Positions 7,797 through 15,736 of a DNA stretch of 47,776 nucleotides are shown piece by piece. Positions within the stretch are counted from its first letter, which is position 1; every line of letters starts with the position of its first letter. The DNA is taken from the NCBI RefSeq assembly GCF_004348515.1, contig NZ_SMKH01000021.1, positions 1 through 47,776 of the forward strand, given 5' to 3'. The stretch comes from Actinomadura sp. KC345. GTDB lineage: Bacteria; Actinomycetota; Actinomycetes; Streptosporangiales; Streptosporangiaceae. A program made the translations under genes and the position numbers. The notes beneath the pieces were generated by a model that did no database searches, was not told the DNA's origin, and worked only from the letters and a program-made list of their open reading frames with translations.

Positions 7797-8645
7797 TCAG
7801 GTTACGTCGCGGCGCATCAGCAGGTGGGTGGCGACGGCGAAGACGACCAGGTAGGCGAGCATCACGGCCGCCGCGGGGCCGCCGGCCAGATTGTCGACCA
7901 CGCCGGGGGAACCGCCCTCGGACACCGGCCGGGCGCCTACCGCCGCGACGGCCGAGCCTGCGGCCGTTCCGGGCAGGACGTCCGTGACGGGGCCCAGCCA
8001 GTCCAGGATGGACGAGACGGCGCGCAGCAGGTTCTCCACCGCGAGCGTCCACACCAGGCCGAGGGCCACGGCCAGGGCCGGGTTGCGGGTGAGGGTGCCG
8101 ATGGCGAGGCCGGCGGCCGTCCACAGGGCGAGGATCAGGGCGCCGGCGCCGAGGCCGCGGGCCAGGTCGGCCGCGGCGGGCCAGGTGATGCCCTGCCCCT
8201 CGACCGCCGCCAGCGACAGGGCTATGCCCATGTCGACGGCGAACGTCCCGAGGACGACGGCGATGACGACGCCGCCCAGGGCGGTGAAGGTGCCGCCGAG
8301 GACGGACGGGCGTCCCGGACCCTGGGTGAGCGCGGTCTTCCAGGTGCCCCACCCGTAGCCGCTGCCGGCGGCGAGCGCGCCCAGGGCGAACAGGATCGCG
8401 CCGCCGAACATCGGCATGCCCTGCACCGCGGCGACGGGGACGCTCTCCGGCATGACGTCCGCGAGCAGTTGCCGGGGCTCGGCGCCGTCGTTGGCGAAGC
8501 CGCCGCCGTTGCGGTATCCGAGGTAGGGGAAGACGTAGCCGAAGGTGATGTTCAGCAGCAGCCACGCCGCGGCCAGCGTCCACACGGCCGGCCATCGCCG
8601 CAGACGGAGGAGTTCGGCGCGCGTACCGGCGGTCAGGGCGGTCAT
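7797..8645 (-). CDS. ABC-2 type membrane permease
   Basis: The protein has 282 residues and about six hydrophobic segments: one near residues 20-40, a second near 75-95, a group around 120-215 and one at the C-terminus. It has the large loop after the first segment that is usual for ABC-2 permeases of the multidrug/antibiotic exporter type. Its ATG overlaps the stop of the ATPase gene (ATGA), making the two an export pair. The substrate is unknown. Confidence 0.82.
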   Translation of the reverse strand: MTALTAGTRAELLRLRRWPAVWTLAAAWLLLNITFGYVFPYLGYRNGGGFANDGAEPRQLLADVMPESVPVAAVQGMPMFGGAILFALGALAAGSGYGWGTWKTALTQGPGRPSVLGGTFTALGGVVIAVVLGTFAVDMGIALSLAAVEGQGITWPAAADLARGLGAGALILALWTAAGLAIGTLTRNPALAVALGLVWTLAVENLLRAVSSILDWLGPVTDVLPGTAAGSAVAAVGARPVSEGGSPGVVDNLAGGPAAAVMLAYLVVFAVATHLLMRRDVT

Positions 8646-9574
8646 CGGTCTTCCTCCTCGGCTGCGGTCATCTCGAAGAAGACCTCTTCCAGCGAACGTT
8701 CGACCGGGCGGATCTCGTGGACGTCGACGTCCGCCGCGACCAGGGCCCGGGTGAGTTCGGCGGCGCGGCCCGGGTCGACGCGCAGGTGCAGGGCGCCGTC
8801 GGCGACCGTCACCTCGTCCCCGGCGAGCCGCGTGCTCACGGCCAGCGCCCTCTCCAGGGGCTCGGCGCGGACGCGCAGGCCGCCGGCGCCGCGCAGGTCG
8901 TCGACCGTGGCCTCGGCGACGAGGCGTCCCCGGTTGATCACTCCGACCCGGTCGCACGTCTCCTGAACCTCGCTCAGCATGTGGCTGGACAGCAGCACCG
9001 TGTGCCCCGCGGCCGCCAGCTCGGTCAGCAGGCGGCGCATGTCGCCGACGCCGGCGGGGTCGAGCCCGTTGGTGGGCTCGTCGAGGATCAGCAGGCCGGG
9101 ATCGCCGAGCAGGGCCGCGGCCACCCCGAGCCGCTGCTTCATGCCGAGCGAGTAGGTCTTGAAGGCGTCGGCCGCGCGTCCGGCGAGGTCGACCCGTGCC
9201 AGCACACGGTTCACGTCGTCCTCGCCCACGCGGCGGTAGCGGGCGAGGACCCGCAGGTTGTCGCGCCCGCTGAGGTACGGGTAGAACCCCGGGCCCTCGA
9301 TCAGCGCACCGACGCGGCGGTTCACGGCCGGGGTGCCGGCGGGCCGGCCCAGGACGGTGGCGGTTCCTCCGGTGGGACGGATCAGGCCGAGGATCATGCG
9401 CAGCGTGGTCGTCTTCCCCGCGCCGTTGGGCCCCAGGAAGCCGTACACCTCGCCGCGTCGCACGGTCAGGCTCACCGCGTCGACGGCGAGATGCTCGCCG
9501 TACCTCTTCGTCAGGCCCTGGGTGCGGACGGCCTCCGCGTCCAGCGGGGTGATCGTGTCGGTGCGCTCACTCAT
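8642..9574 (-). CDS. ABC transporter ATP-binding protein (drug/bacitracin-export type)
   Basis: The protein has 310 residues. The Walker A (GPNGAGKTTTLRM), signature (YSLGMKQRLGVA), Walker B (LLILDEPTNGLD) and switch histidine (LLSSHMLSEV) are all intact. A C-terminal extension of about 80 residues ends with VERSLEEVFFEMT, the tail seen in the CcmA/BcrA-like subfamily that works with ABC-2 permeases. The ATG at 9574 is chosen because the MSERTDT start fits the family and the upstream open frame looks non-coding. It forms an exporter with the permease at 7797-8645. Confidence 0.9.
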   Translation of the reverse strand: MSERTDTITPLDAEAVRTQGLTKRYGEHLAVDAVSLTVRRGEVYGFLGPNGAGKTTTLRMILGLIRPTGGTATVLGRPAGTPAVNRRVGALIEGPGFYPYLSGRDNLRVLARYRRVGEDDVNRVLARVDLAGRAADAFKTYSLGMKQRLGVAAALLGDPGLLILDEPTNGLDPAGVGDMRRLLTELAAAGHTVLLSSHMLSEVQETCDRVGVINRGRLVAEATVDDLRGAGGLRVRAEPLERALAVSTRLAGDEVTVADGALHLRVDPGRAAELTRALVAADVDVHEIRPVERSLEEVFFEMTAAEEEDR

Positions 9575-9765
9575 GCGACCGATCGTGGCCGGTGGCCGGC
9601 GGCCGGGTCGTCCCCCGCACGGCGACACCCTCGCTACGCCCACCGGCGTACATCTTGGTTCTTCCGAGGCATCGCGGTGACGGACGGGACCACCGACCTT
9701 CGCTAGTGCAAATATTTCCGTTAACTCGCGTGAACCCCATGCGCGGTTGGGCCGTCTCAGAATCC

Positions 9766-10464
9766 ATGAGCACCCAGAAGACAACACGTTCGCAGGTGCA
9801 ACGACCGGGCGCCTCCCGGCTGATCACGCCTTGCGTGCTGGGCCTGGCGCTGCTGGCCGTCGCCGGATGCACCGGTTCGGACAAGGACGAGCCCGTCACC
9901 TCCCAGAGCGGCTCGGCGAGCCCCTCCTCGTCCGCGGAACAGCCGCAGGGAGGCGGGACACCCCTCGGCGGGGCGAACACCGGGGTCACGTTCACCCTCC
10001 CGACCGGGTGGAAGCAGGTCGACCCCTCCCAGGACACCTCCCCCGTGGTGCAGACGTCCTTCCGTACGTCGGGCTCCCGCGGGGAGATCATCAAGGGACT
10101 GATCGGCGAGCAGAAGAAGCTCGGCGTGGTGTGGGGGATCGACGCGTCCGTCACGTCCGGTTTCGCGCCGAACCTGACCGCCGGCTGCGACCGCGGCGGC
10201 ATCATCGGCACCGAGCTGGAGACCTTGAAGGAGAAGGCGCGCAGGCTCAACAAGGGCGCCGAGATCACCGACCTCACCGTCAGCGGCAAGCCCGGATTCA
10301 AGATGACCAACACCAGCACCGGGCACGACGGCGTCACCACCGACGCCATCGAGGTCAGCGTGCCCGTCTCCGACGAGCGCTACTGCTTCCTCAACCTGGC
10401 GGCCGAACAGGGCACCATGCCTCCCGCCGCCGAACAGATCCTGGCGTCGTTCAAGCTCGCGTGA
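9766..10464 (+). CDS. Secreted lipoprotein of unknown function
   Basis: The protein has 232 residues. A basic N-terminus, hydrophobic stretch and lipobox LAVAGC (Cys35) predict diacylglyceryl modification and anchoring outside the membrane. A Ser/Pro/Gly-rich linker (about 40-70) leads to a C-terminal alpha/beta domain with the hydrophobic-WK pattern GVTFTLPTGWKQV, resembling LpqN/PsbP-like secreted domains of actinobacteria, though this is only a resemblance. The start at 9766 lacks a good ribosome-binding site; an ATG at 9739 is an alternative. The preceding 20-30 bases are AT-rich and may hold a promoter. Confidence 0.72.
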   Translation: MSTQKTTRSQVQRPGASRLITPCVLGLALLAVAGCTGSDKDEPVTSQSGSASPSSSAEQPQGGGTPLGGANTGVTFTLPTGWKQVDPSQDTSPVVQTSFRTSGSRGEIIKGLIGEQKKLGVVWGIDASVTSGFAPNLTAGCDRGGIIGTELETLKEKARRLNKGAEITDLTVSGKPGFKMTNTSTGHDGVTTDAIEVSVPVSDERYCFLNLAAEQGTMPPAAEQILASFKLA

Positions 10465-10480
10465 GCACGGAGGAGGTCCG

Positions 10481-10921
10481 ATGAATCCCGATCACGTCGT
10501 CTACTGGCTTCCCCCGGGCTTCGTGCTCTTCGGCTCGCTGTTCGTCGTGTTCGGGGTGCACATCATCCGGGTCGGGCGTCACCTGCGGCGGTTCGGGCGG
10601 CGCGCATCCGGCGTCGTGGTCCGGATGACCTCGGAAAGCACGGGGAGCGGCCGTCACGTCGACTACCCCACCGTGCGTTTCCGGACGCGGGACGGCGCCG
10701 TGATCGAGACTTCGTCCGACCTGGGCGGCAACCTGCCGATGTTCCGGGAAGGGCAGCCGGTCACCGTCCTCTACGACCCCGACGAGCCCGAACGGGCCCG
10801 CCTGGACGGGGCGGCGGGCAGCGGAACCCTGCACGGCGCGGCGTTCATCGCGGTCGGCCTCCTCTTCGCGGCGATCGGCGCCGCCGGCACGGCCGCGACC
10901 GCGGTCGCGGCCCTCGGCTAG
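10481..10921 (+). CDS. DUF3592-type membrane protein
   Basis: The protein has 146 residues. A transmembrane helix at about residues 10-30 and another at about 117-142 flank an external beta-rich domain with the DUF3592 features YPTVRFRTRDG and GQPVTVLYDPDEPERARL. Its function is unknown in the family. It follows the lipoprotein gene by 16 bp with AGGAGG before the ATG, so the two are probably co-transcribed and may act together at the cell surface. Confidence 0.8.
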   Translation: MNPDHVVYWLPPGFVLFGSLFVVFGVHIIRVGRHLRRFGRRASGVVVRMTSESTGSGRHVDYPTVRFRTRDGAVIETSSDLGGNLPMFREGQPVTVLYDPDEPERARLDGAAGSGTLHGAAFIAVGLLFAAIGAAGTAATAVAALG

Positions 10922-10945
10922 GGGTTCGGGTGCTCCGAAACGAGG

Positions 10946-10977
10946 ACTCTCCGCCGCCGGGGGTGACGGCGGAGGGT
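10946..10977. terminator. Hairpin terminator between convergent genes
   Basis: ACTCTCCGCCG (10946-10956) and CGGCGGAGGGT (10967-10977) form an 11-bp stem with one T-G pair and a 10-nt loop. It sits between the DUF3592 gene and the convergent lipoprotein gene. There is no T-tract, which is common for terminators in high-GC actinomycetes. Confidence 0.55.
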
Positions 10978-11034
10978 CCGTCCGCGGCCGGGCCGGAAGC
11001 CCGGGAGGTGACCGCCCAAAGGGTGTGGAGAGGG

Positions 11035-11568
11035 TCAGCGGCGCTGGACGCTGAAGGTCGAGCAACCAGAGCCGATGACGGTGCCCTGGAGCTGGTCAGG
11101 GTTGGCGGACGAGATCCGGCCGCTCAGCGAGACCATGACGTAGTCCCCCGGCCGGGAGATCCAGTTGTCGCCGTTCAGCCGGACCGAACTGCCGATGACC
11201 GTCCCGCGCACCGTGTAGGCGCCGGAGAGCGCCGTGGGGTTGCTCGAATCGGGGGAGAAACGGAAGATGCCGGTGACCGTGCCGGTCGACCGCTGGACGA
11301 GCGTGAGCCTCAGACGCGTCAGGCCCTGGTTGCAGGTGTAGGTGCCCTCCCACGTGCCGTTCACCGAGTCCGACGTCAGGGAAGGGCGCGTCGGCGTCGA
11401 CAGGTCCGGCGGGGGCAACTCGCGGGTCGGGACGTCATCTGAGGTGGGGTTGAGATTGCCTATCATGCAGCCCGAGCCGAACAGGCCGACCGAGGCGATG
11501 GCCACCGTGACCGCGGCGATTCTGACGCCACCACGCCGCTGACCGGTACTGAGCTGGCGACTTCTCAT
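11035..11568 (-). CDS. Secreted lipoprotein, beta-rich domain
   Basis: The protein has 177 residues. A signal sequence with the lipobox-like LFGSGC (Cys34) is followed by a Pro/Thr linker and a C-terminal domain of repeated beta-strand segments (GTWEGTYTC, LRLTLVQRS, GTVTGIFRFS, and SVRLNGDNW). This pattern suggests a small beta-barrel of the lipocalin-like type. Cys residues in the domain may form a disulfide. It lies 201 bp downstream of hypE on the same strand but nothing links it to hydrogenase. Function unknown. Confidence 0.7.
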   Translation of the reverse strand: MRSRQLSTGQRRGGVRIAAVTVAIASVGLFGSGCMIGNLNPTSDDVPTRELPPPDLSTPTRPSLTSDSVNGTWEGTYTCNQGLTRLRLTLVQRSTGTVTGIFRFSPDSSNPTALSGAYTVRGTVIGSSVRLNGDNWISRPGDYVMVSLSGRISSANPDQLQGTVIGSGCSTFSVQRR

Positions 11569-11769
11569 AGGGGAACCCTTTGACTACGGATCGTTCCTGT
11601 GCACGATCATGTCGGCACGCATCATGCCAGAACCCCGCCCAGGAACGAGGGCGATCGAATCGAAGCTGTGACGGTCCCCGGCCGCCGCTGGTTCCCTCCG
11701 GATGAGCGATCCCGTGAAACCCGGAAAATGATCATGATGAACGGGGTCCGGGACTAGGGGCGCCCCGGG

Positions 11770-12834
11770 TCAGCAGATGCGGGGCAGGGGGTCGCCCACC
11801 AGGAGATCGACGATCCGTGTGCCGCCGAAGGCGGTCTTCAGCAGGACCAGGCCGGGCGGATCGTCGCGCACGTGGCCGATTACGGCCGCGTCCCGGCCGA
11901 GGGGATGCGCGTGCAGCGCGGCCAGGGCGCTCTCCTGCGCCCCGGGGTCGACGACGATCACGGCCCGGCCCTCGCACGCGACGTACAGGGGGTCGATGCC
12001 GAGCAGCTCGCAGGCGCCCCGGACCTCCGGGCGCACAGGGACACGGGACTCGTCCACCACCACGGCGGCGCCCGCGTCGGAGGCCAGCTCGTTGAGGACG
12101 GTCGCGACGCCGCCGCGGGTGGCGTCGCGCATGCGGCGGACGGCGCCGGGGCAGGCGTCGCGGACGTCGGCGAGCAGGCAGTTCAGCGGCGCGGTGTCGG
12201 ACGCCAGGTCGGCCTCGATGTCGAGTTCGCCGCGCGCCAGCATGATCGTGACGCCGTGTTCGCCGATCGGGCCGGTGACGAGGACCGCGTCGCCGGGCCG
12301 GATGGCCGCGGCGCCGGAACGCGCGACGCCCACGCCGGCGGTGTTGATGTAGCAGCCGTCGGCCTTGCCCCGCTCGACGACCTTGGTGTCGCCCGTGACG
12401 ATGTCCACACCGGCCGCCTCGGCGGCGCGGCGCATCGACTCGGTGATCCGGCGCAGATCGGAGACCGGGAAGCCCTCTTCGAGAATGAACCCGGCCGACA
12501 GATGCAGGGGCGTCGCACCGGAGACCGCCAGATCGTTGACGGTTCCGTTGACGGCCAGGTCGCCGATGTCACCGCCGGGAAAGAACAGCGGCGAGACGAC
12601 ATAGGAGTCGGTGGTGAAGGCGAGCCGGGCTCCGTTCACGGCGAAATGCGCGGAGTCGTCCAGGCGGTCCAGCAGCGGATTGCCGAACGCCTCGCGGAAG
12701 ACGGTCTCGATCAGGGTGTGGGTGGCCTTGCCGCCGGAGCCGTGCGCGAGCGTGATGGCGTCCTCGCGCAGGCGCGGTCTGGCGTTGCGGGCGCGGTCGA
12801 TGCGTTCGAGGACCTGTTCCTCGCGGATGCTCAT
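11770..12834 (-). CDS. hypE: HypE, hydrogenase maturation thiocarbamate-dehydrating enzyme
   Basis: The protein has 354 residues, the usual length. HypE receives the carbamoyl group from HypF on its C-terminal cysteine and dehydrates it with ATP to a thiocyanate, the source of the CN ligands of the NiFe site. The C-terminus ends in PRIC with Cys354 last, as required. The N-terminal AIR-synthase-type ATP-binding half contains LAHGSGGK and DSYVVSPLFFPGGDIG, and the C-terminal half GPIGEHGVTIML and DATRGGVATVLNE. It is the last gene of the hydrogenase operon; its ATG overlaps the hypD stop. Its ribosome-binding site AAGGAGG lies inside a tandem duplication at the hypD 3' end. Confidence 0.96.
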   Translation of the reverse strand: MSIREEQVLERIDRARNARPRLREDAITLAHGSGGKATHTLIETVFREAFGNPLLDRLDDSAHFAVNGARLAFTTDSYVVSPLFFPGGDIGDLAVNGTVNDLAVSGATPLHLSAGFILEEGFPVSDLRRITESMRRAAEAAGVDIVTGDTKVVERGKADGCYINTAGVGVARSGAAAIRPGDAVLVTGPIGEHGVTIMLARGELDIEADLASDTAPLNCLLADVRDACPGAVRRMRDATRGGVATVLNELASDAGAAVVVDESRVPVRPEVRGACELLGIDPLYVACEGRAVIVVDPGAQESALAALHAHPLGRDAAVIGHVRDDPPGLVLLKTAFGGTRIVDLLVGDPLPRIC

Positions 12835-13973
12835 GGCGTGGCCTCCTTGACGCGCGTGGCCTCCTTGACGCGCTCCCGGGTGAAGCGGCCGAAGTTGTAG
12901 TACGCGGCGCACGCGCCCTCGGACGAGACCATGCAGGTGCCGATCGGCGTCTCCGGCGTGCAGGCCGTCCCGAAGACCTTGCATTCCCACGGTTTCAGCA
13001 CGCCCTTCAGCACTTCGCCGCACTGGCACGCCTTGGGGTCGGCGACGCGGCCGCCCGGGACGTCAAAGACGCGCTCGGCGTCGAAGGCCGCGTACTCGTC
13101 CTTCATGCGGAGAGCGGAGTGCGAGATGAAGCCGAGCCCGCGCCATTCGAAATGGGGCCGCGGCTCCATCGTCTGGCCGATGACCTGGAGAGCCTTGGCG
13201 TTTCCGTCCCACGGGACGACGCGGCCGTACTGGTTCTCGACCTCCGACCGGCCCGACGCGAGCTGGGCCAGCAGCATGTGGACCGACTGGAGGACGTCCA
13301 GCGGCTCGAATCCCGCGACGACCAGCGGCTTGCCGTAGTCGCCCGCGATGAACGAGTACGGGCGGCAGCCGATGACGGTCGAGACGTGGCCGGGGCCGAG
13401 GAAGCCGTCCAGCCGCAGGTCGGGCGAGTCGAGAACGGCCTTGATCGCCGGGAGGATCGTCACGTGGTTGTTGAAGACCGAGAAGTTCTCCACGCCCTCG
13501 GCCGCCGCGCGCAGCACGGTCATCGCGGTGGACGGCGCGGTGGTCTCGAAACCGATCCCCATGAAGACCACGCGCCGCGACGGGTTCCGCTGGGCGATCT
13601 TCAGCGCGTCCAGCGGCGAGTACACCATCCGAATGTCGGCGCCGGCGGCCTTGGCGTCGAAGAAGGAGCCGTCTCCGCCGGGCACCCGCATCATGTCGCC
13701 GAACGACGTCATGATGACGTCCGGCTGGGACGCGATGTGGATCGCGTCGTCCACTCTGCCCATCGGGATCACGCATACGGGGCAGCCGGGGCCGTGCACG
13801 AGCGAGATGTGCTCCGGCAGATAGTCCTCCAGGCCGTGCTTGTAGATGGTGTGGGTGTGGCCTCCGCACACCTCCATGAACTTGTAGTGGCGGCCGGGCT
13901 CGCACAGGGACGCGATCGACGCCGCGAGTGCCCGCGCCTTGTCCGCCTCCCGGTACTCGTCGACGAAGCGCAT
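12831..13973 (-). CDS. hypD: HypD, Fe-S scaffold for Fe(CN)2CO assembly
   Basis: The protein has 380 residues. With HypC, HypD holds the iron while CN and CO are attached. The essential cysteines are visible as Cys36 (MEVCGGHTH), Cys64 and Cys67 (GPGCPVC). The C-terminal [4Fe-4S] ligands lie in CQCGEVL, WECKVFGTAC and the GTCMVSSEGAC segment. Its ATG overlaps the hypC stop (TGATG) and its stop overlaps the hypE start. The last residues, ERVKEATRVKEATP, show an exact six-codon duplication absent from ordinary HypD ends. Confidence 0.96.
   Translation of the reverse strand: MRFVDEYREADKARALAASIASLCEPGRHYKFMEVCGGHTHTIYKHGLEDYLPEHISLVHGPGCPVCVIPMGRVDDAIHIASQPDVIMTSFGDMMRVPGGDGSFFDAKAAGADIRMVYSPLDALKIAQRNPSRRVVFMGIGFETTAPSTAMTVLRAAAEGVENFSVFNNHVTILPAIKAVLDSPDLRLDGFLGPGHVSTVIGCRPYSFIAGDYGKPLVVAGFEPLDVLQSVHMLLAQLASGRSEVENQYGRVVPWDGNAKALQVIGQTMEPRPHFEWRGLGFISHSALRMKDEYAAFDAERVFDVPGGRVADPKACQCGEVLKGVLKPWECKVFGTACTPETPIGTCMVSSEGACAAYYNFGRFTRERVKEATRVKEATP
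12836..12871. repeat. 18-bp perfect tandem duplication at the hypD/hypE junction
   Basis: The unit GCGTGGCCTCCTTGACGC occurs at 12836-12853 and again at 12854-12871. On the coding strand it duplicates the codons for RVKEAT near the HypD C-terminus and also duplicates the AAGGAGG ribosome-binding site that serves hypE. Confidence 0.95.
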
Positions 13974-14242
13974 CAGTCGATCCTCGATTCCCGCAGTGCG
14001 TCGATCTCGTCGTCGTAGGCGTCGCCGATCCCTTCGAGCAGCCGCAGCGTGGCCCGCGCCTCCGCCTCGTCGATCTTTGACATGGCGAAGCCGACATGGA
14101 TGAGAACCCAGTCGCCCTCGGCGAGCGGCTCCCCGCCCAGCAGGCCGATGTTCACGGCCCGCCGGACGCCGGTGACGTCGACCTTCGCCAGCGGGCGGTC
14201 CGGCATGATCTCCACGATCTCGCCCGGTACGGCAAGGCACAT
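13973..14242 (-). CDS. hypC: HypC hydrogenase maturation chaperone
   Basis: The protein has 89 residues and begins MCLAVPGEIVEI. Cys2 is the residue that ligates iron and bridges to HypD and to the apo-large subunit. The middle VTGVRRAVNIGLL and GDWVLIHVGFAMSKID segments are the family OB-fold. HypC delivers the Fe(CN)2CO unit to the large subunit. It overlaps SIS1 upstream and hypD downstream by TGATG junctions. A second, divergent HypC-like gene lies at 14922-15143. Confidence 0.96.
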   Translation of the reverse strand: MCLAVPGEIVEIMPDRPLAKVDVTGVRRAVNIGLLGGEPLAEGDWVLIHVGFAMSKIDEAEARATLRLLEGIGDAYDDEIDALRESRID

Positions 14243-14925
14243 CAGAGGGCCTCCCCCGTGATCTCCGACCCCGTGATCTCCGACCCCGTCAGTTCCCGCT
14301 GCGTCAGCTCCCAGAGGACGTGGTAGATCGTCGTCTGCGCCTCCTGGACGCGGTGGACGGACGGCGACGGCACGGCGAACAGGTGGTCCAGCCCCGGTTC
14401 CTCGGCCATCCGGCCGCCGGTGTGCCCGGCAAGGCCGACGGTGAGCATGCCGCGGTGCGCGCCCTCCCGGAGCGCCGCGATCAGGTTGTCGGAGTTCCCG
14501 CTCGTGGACAGCGCGAGCGCGATGTCGCCGGGACGCCCGAACGCGGCGAGCTGCCGGGCGAACACCACCTCGAACCCGATGTCGTTGGACAGCGCGGTGA
14601 CCACGGCGACGTCGGCGGTGAGGGCCAGCGCGGGCAGCGGCCGCCCGGAACCGCCCGGGTTGAGGAACAGCGCGGCGACGTCCTGCGCGTCGGTCGAGCT
14701 GCCGCCGTTGCCGAACGTGAACAGCCGCCCGCCGGCGCGGAACGCGTCCGCCATCCGGGCGGCGCAGGCGGCGAGGTCCGCGCCGGACTCCTCCAGGACG
14801 GTCTCGCGCAGCCGGACGATGTCGGCCGCCTTGCCGGCCGTCGAGCGGCGGACGTCGTCCATGAGCGTGTCCAGTCCCGAGCCGCCCGGGTACAGGAACG
14901 GGTAGAGCTGCTGCATGTCGGTCAT
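14242..14925 (-). CDS. SIS1: SIS-domain phosphosugar isomerase-like protein in the hydrogenase operon
   Basis: The protein has 227 residues of the GmhA (sedoheptulose-7-phosphate isomerase) type. The phosphosugar-binding motifs are intact: FGNGGSSTDAQD (residues 71-82) and LSTSGNSDN (139-147). GmhA makes heptose precursors for lipopolysaccharide, but no other heptose gene is here and an actinomycete has no LPS. Co-translation with hypC (TGATG overlap) and a HypC-like gene instead suggests a hydrogenase-linked role, which is not established as far as I know. The C-terminus carries a short tandem repeat (TGSEITGSEITGEAL). It could act with SIS2 as a heteromer. Confidence 0.85.
   Translation of the reverse strand: MTDMQQLYPFLYPGGSGLDTLMDDVRRSTAGKAADIVRLRETVLEESGADLAACAARMADAFRAGGRLFTFGNGGSSTDAQDVAALFLNPGGSGRPLPALALTADVAVVTALSNDIGFEVVFARQLAAFGRPGDIALALSTSGNSDNLIAALREGAHRGMLTVGLAGHTGGRMAEEPGLDHLFAVPSPSVHRVQEAQTTIYHVLWELTQRELTGSEITGSEITGEAL
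14258..14287. repeat. 15-bp perfect tandem duplication in the SIS1 3' end
   Basis: The unit GTGATCTCCGACCCC occurs at 14258-14272 and 14273-14287, followed by a degenerate third copy. It encodes repeated TGSEI residues just before the stop codon of SIS1. Confidence 0.93.
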
Positions 14926-15143
14926 GTCATGACCCCGATCGCCTCCTTGGCGTGGACGAGCACGGTGTCGCCGACGGCGGCGTCCACCAGGGCCACGCTG
15001 ACCTGCTCGACCCGGCCGCCCCCTGCGTCGACGTCCGCCAGGCCGCCGCCCCGCAGGCGCAGCACTTCGACCGGGACCGCCTCGTCCGAGCAGGTCACGC
15101 AGTGGTCTCCCGTGCAGTGCCCGTCCGCTGAGTACGACGTCAC
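14922..15143 (-). CDS. HypC/HupF-like chaperone with an internal cysteine motif
   Basis: The protein has 73 residues from a GTG start at 15143 that overlaps the SIS2 stop (GTGA). It has the HypC-like core CSDEAVPVEVLRL and GDTVLVHAKEAIGVM. Instead of the N-terminal Met-Cys of true HypC it has a leader with Cys10, Cys15 and Cys18, and Cys18 aligns best with HypC Cys2. It probably serves as a second, specialised chaperone for the large subunit or for ligand delivery. Canonical hypC is also present two genes downstream, so it is not a simple replacement. Confidence 0.8.
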   Translation of the reverse strand: MTSYSADGHCTGDHCVTCSDEAVPVEVLRLRGGGLADVDAGGGRVEQVSVALVDAAVGDTVLVHAKEAIGVMT

Positions 15144-15736
15144 GTGGCGGCCTCCTCGCTCAGCACGTCCGGATGCTCCAGGAACACGTGGACCAGTTCC
15201 CAGAGCACGTGGTAGGCGGTGACGTGCACTTCCTTGACGATGCGCAGATCACCGGACGGCACCGTGACCAGGTGGCCGGCCGATCCGGCGAGCGCTCCCC
15301 CGTCGCCGCCGGCCAGCGCGACGGTGAGCATCCCCAGGTCCCGGGCGCTCTCCAGCCCGCGGCGGACGCTGCCGCAGCGGCCGTCCGGCGAGATCCCGAG
15401 CGCGATGTCGCCGGGCCCGCCGAAGCAGCGGAGCTGGTGCGCGAAGATCTCGTCGAAGCCGGTGCTCGCGCCGATGCCGGTGAGGGTCGCGACGTCGCCG
15501 GTGAGCGACAGCGCGGGCAGCGCCCGCTTCCCCACGATCACGGGGTGGACGAACTCGACCGCCACATGCTGCGCGTCGGTGGCCGCGCCGCCCGTGCCGA
15601 ACACGAACAGCCGGCCCCCGCGCCGGAACCGCGCCGCCATCGCGTGGCAGGCGGCGGCGATGGTGCCGGCGGCGTCCGCGAGCGCGGCGCCGGGCTCGGC
15701 GCGGCGCCGGAACGCCTCCGCCACGGTGCCGGTCAT
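15140..15736 (-). CDS. SIS2: second SIS-domain protein with a degenerate phosphate-binding loop
   Basis: The protein has 198 residues. It shares the fold and the first motif (FGTGGAATDAQHVAVEF, residues 47-63) with SIS1. The second motif, LSTSGNS in active GmhA-like enzymes, reads GISPDGRCGS (114-123). That loss suggests a changed substrate or a non-catalytic partner. The start at 15736 overlaps the DUF892 stop (ATGA); the longer open frame upstream is antisense-like overlap with DUF892 and is rejected. It probably pairs with SIS1, separated from it only by the HypC-like gene. Confidence 0.82.
   Translation of the reverse strand: MTGTVAEAFRRRAEPGAALADAAGTIAAACHAMAARFRRGGRLFVFGTGGAATDAQHVAVEFVHPVIVGKRALPALSLTGDVATLTGIGASTGFDEIFAHQLRCFGGPGDIALGISPDGRCGSVRRGLESARDLGMLTVALAGGDGGALAGSAGHLVTVPSGDLRIVKEVHVTAYHVLWELVHVFLEHPDVLSEEAAT

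Noticed and set aside
14242-14925. SIS1 annotated as an LPS heptose enzyme (GmhA)
   Set aside because: There is no LPS pathway in an actinomycete and no heptose genes are near. The operon context is hydrogenase maturation.
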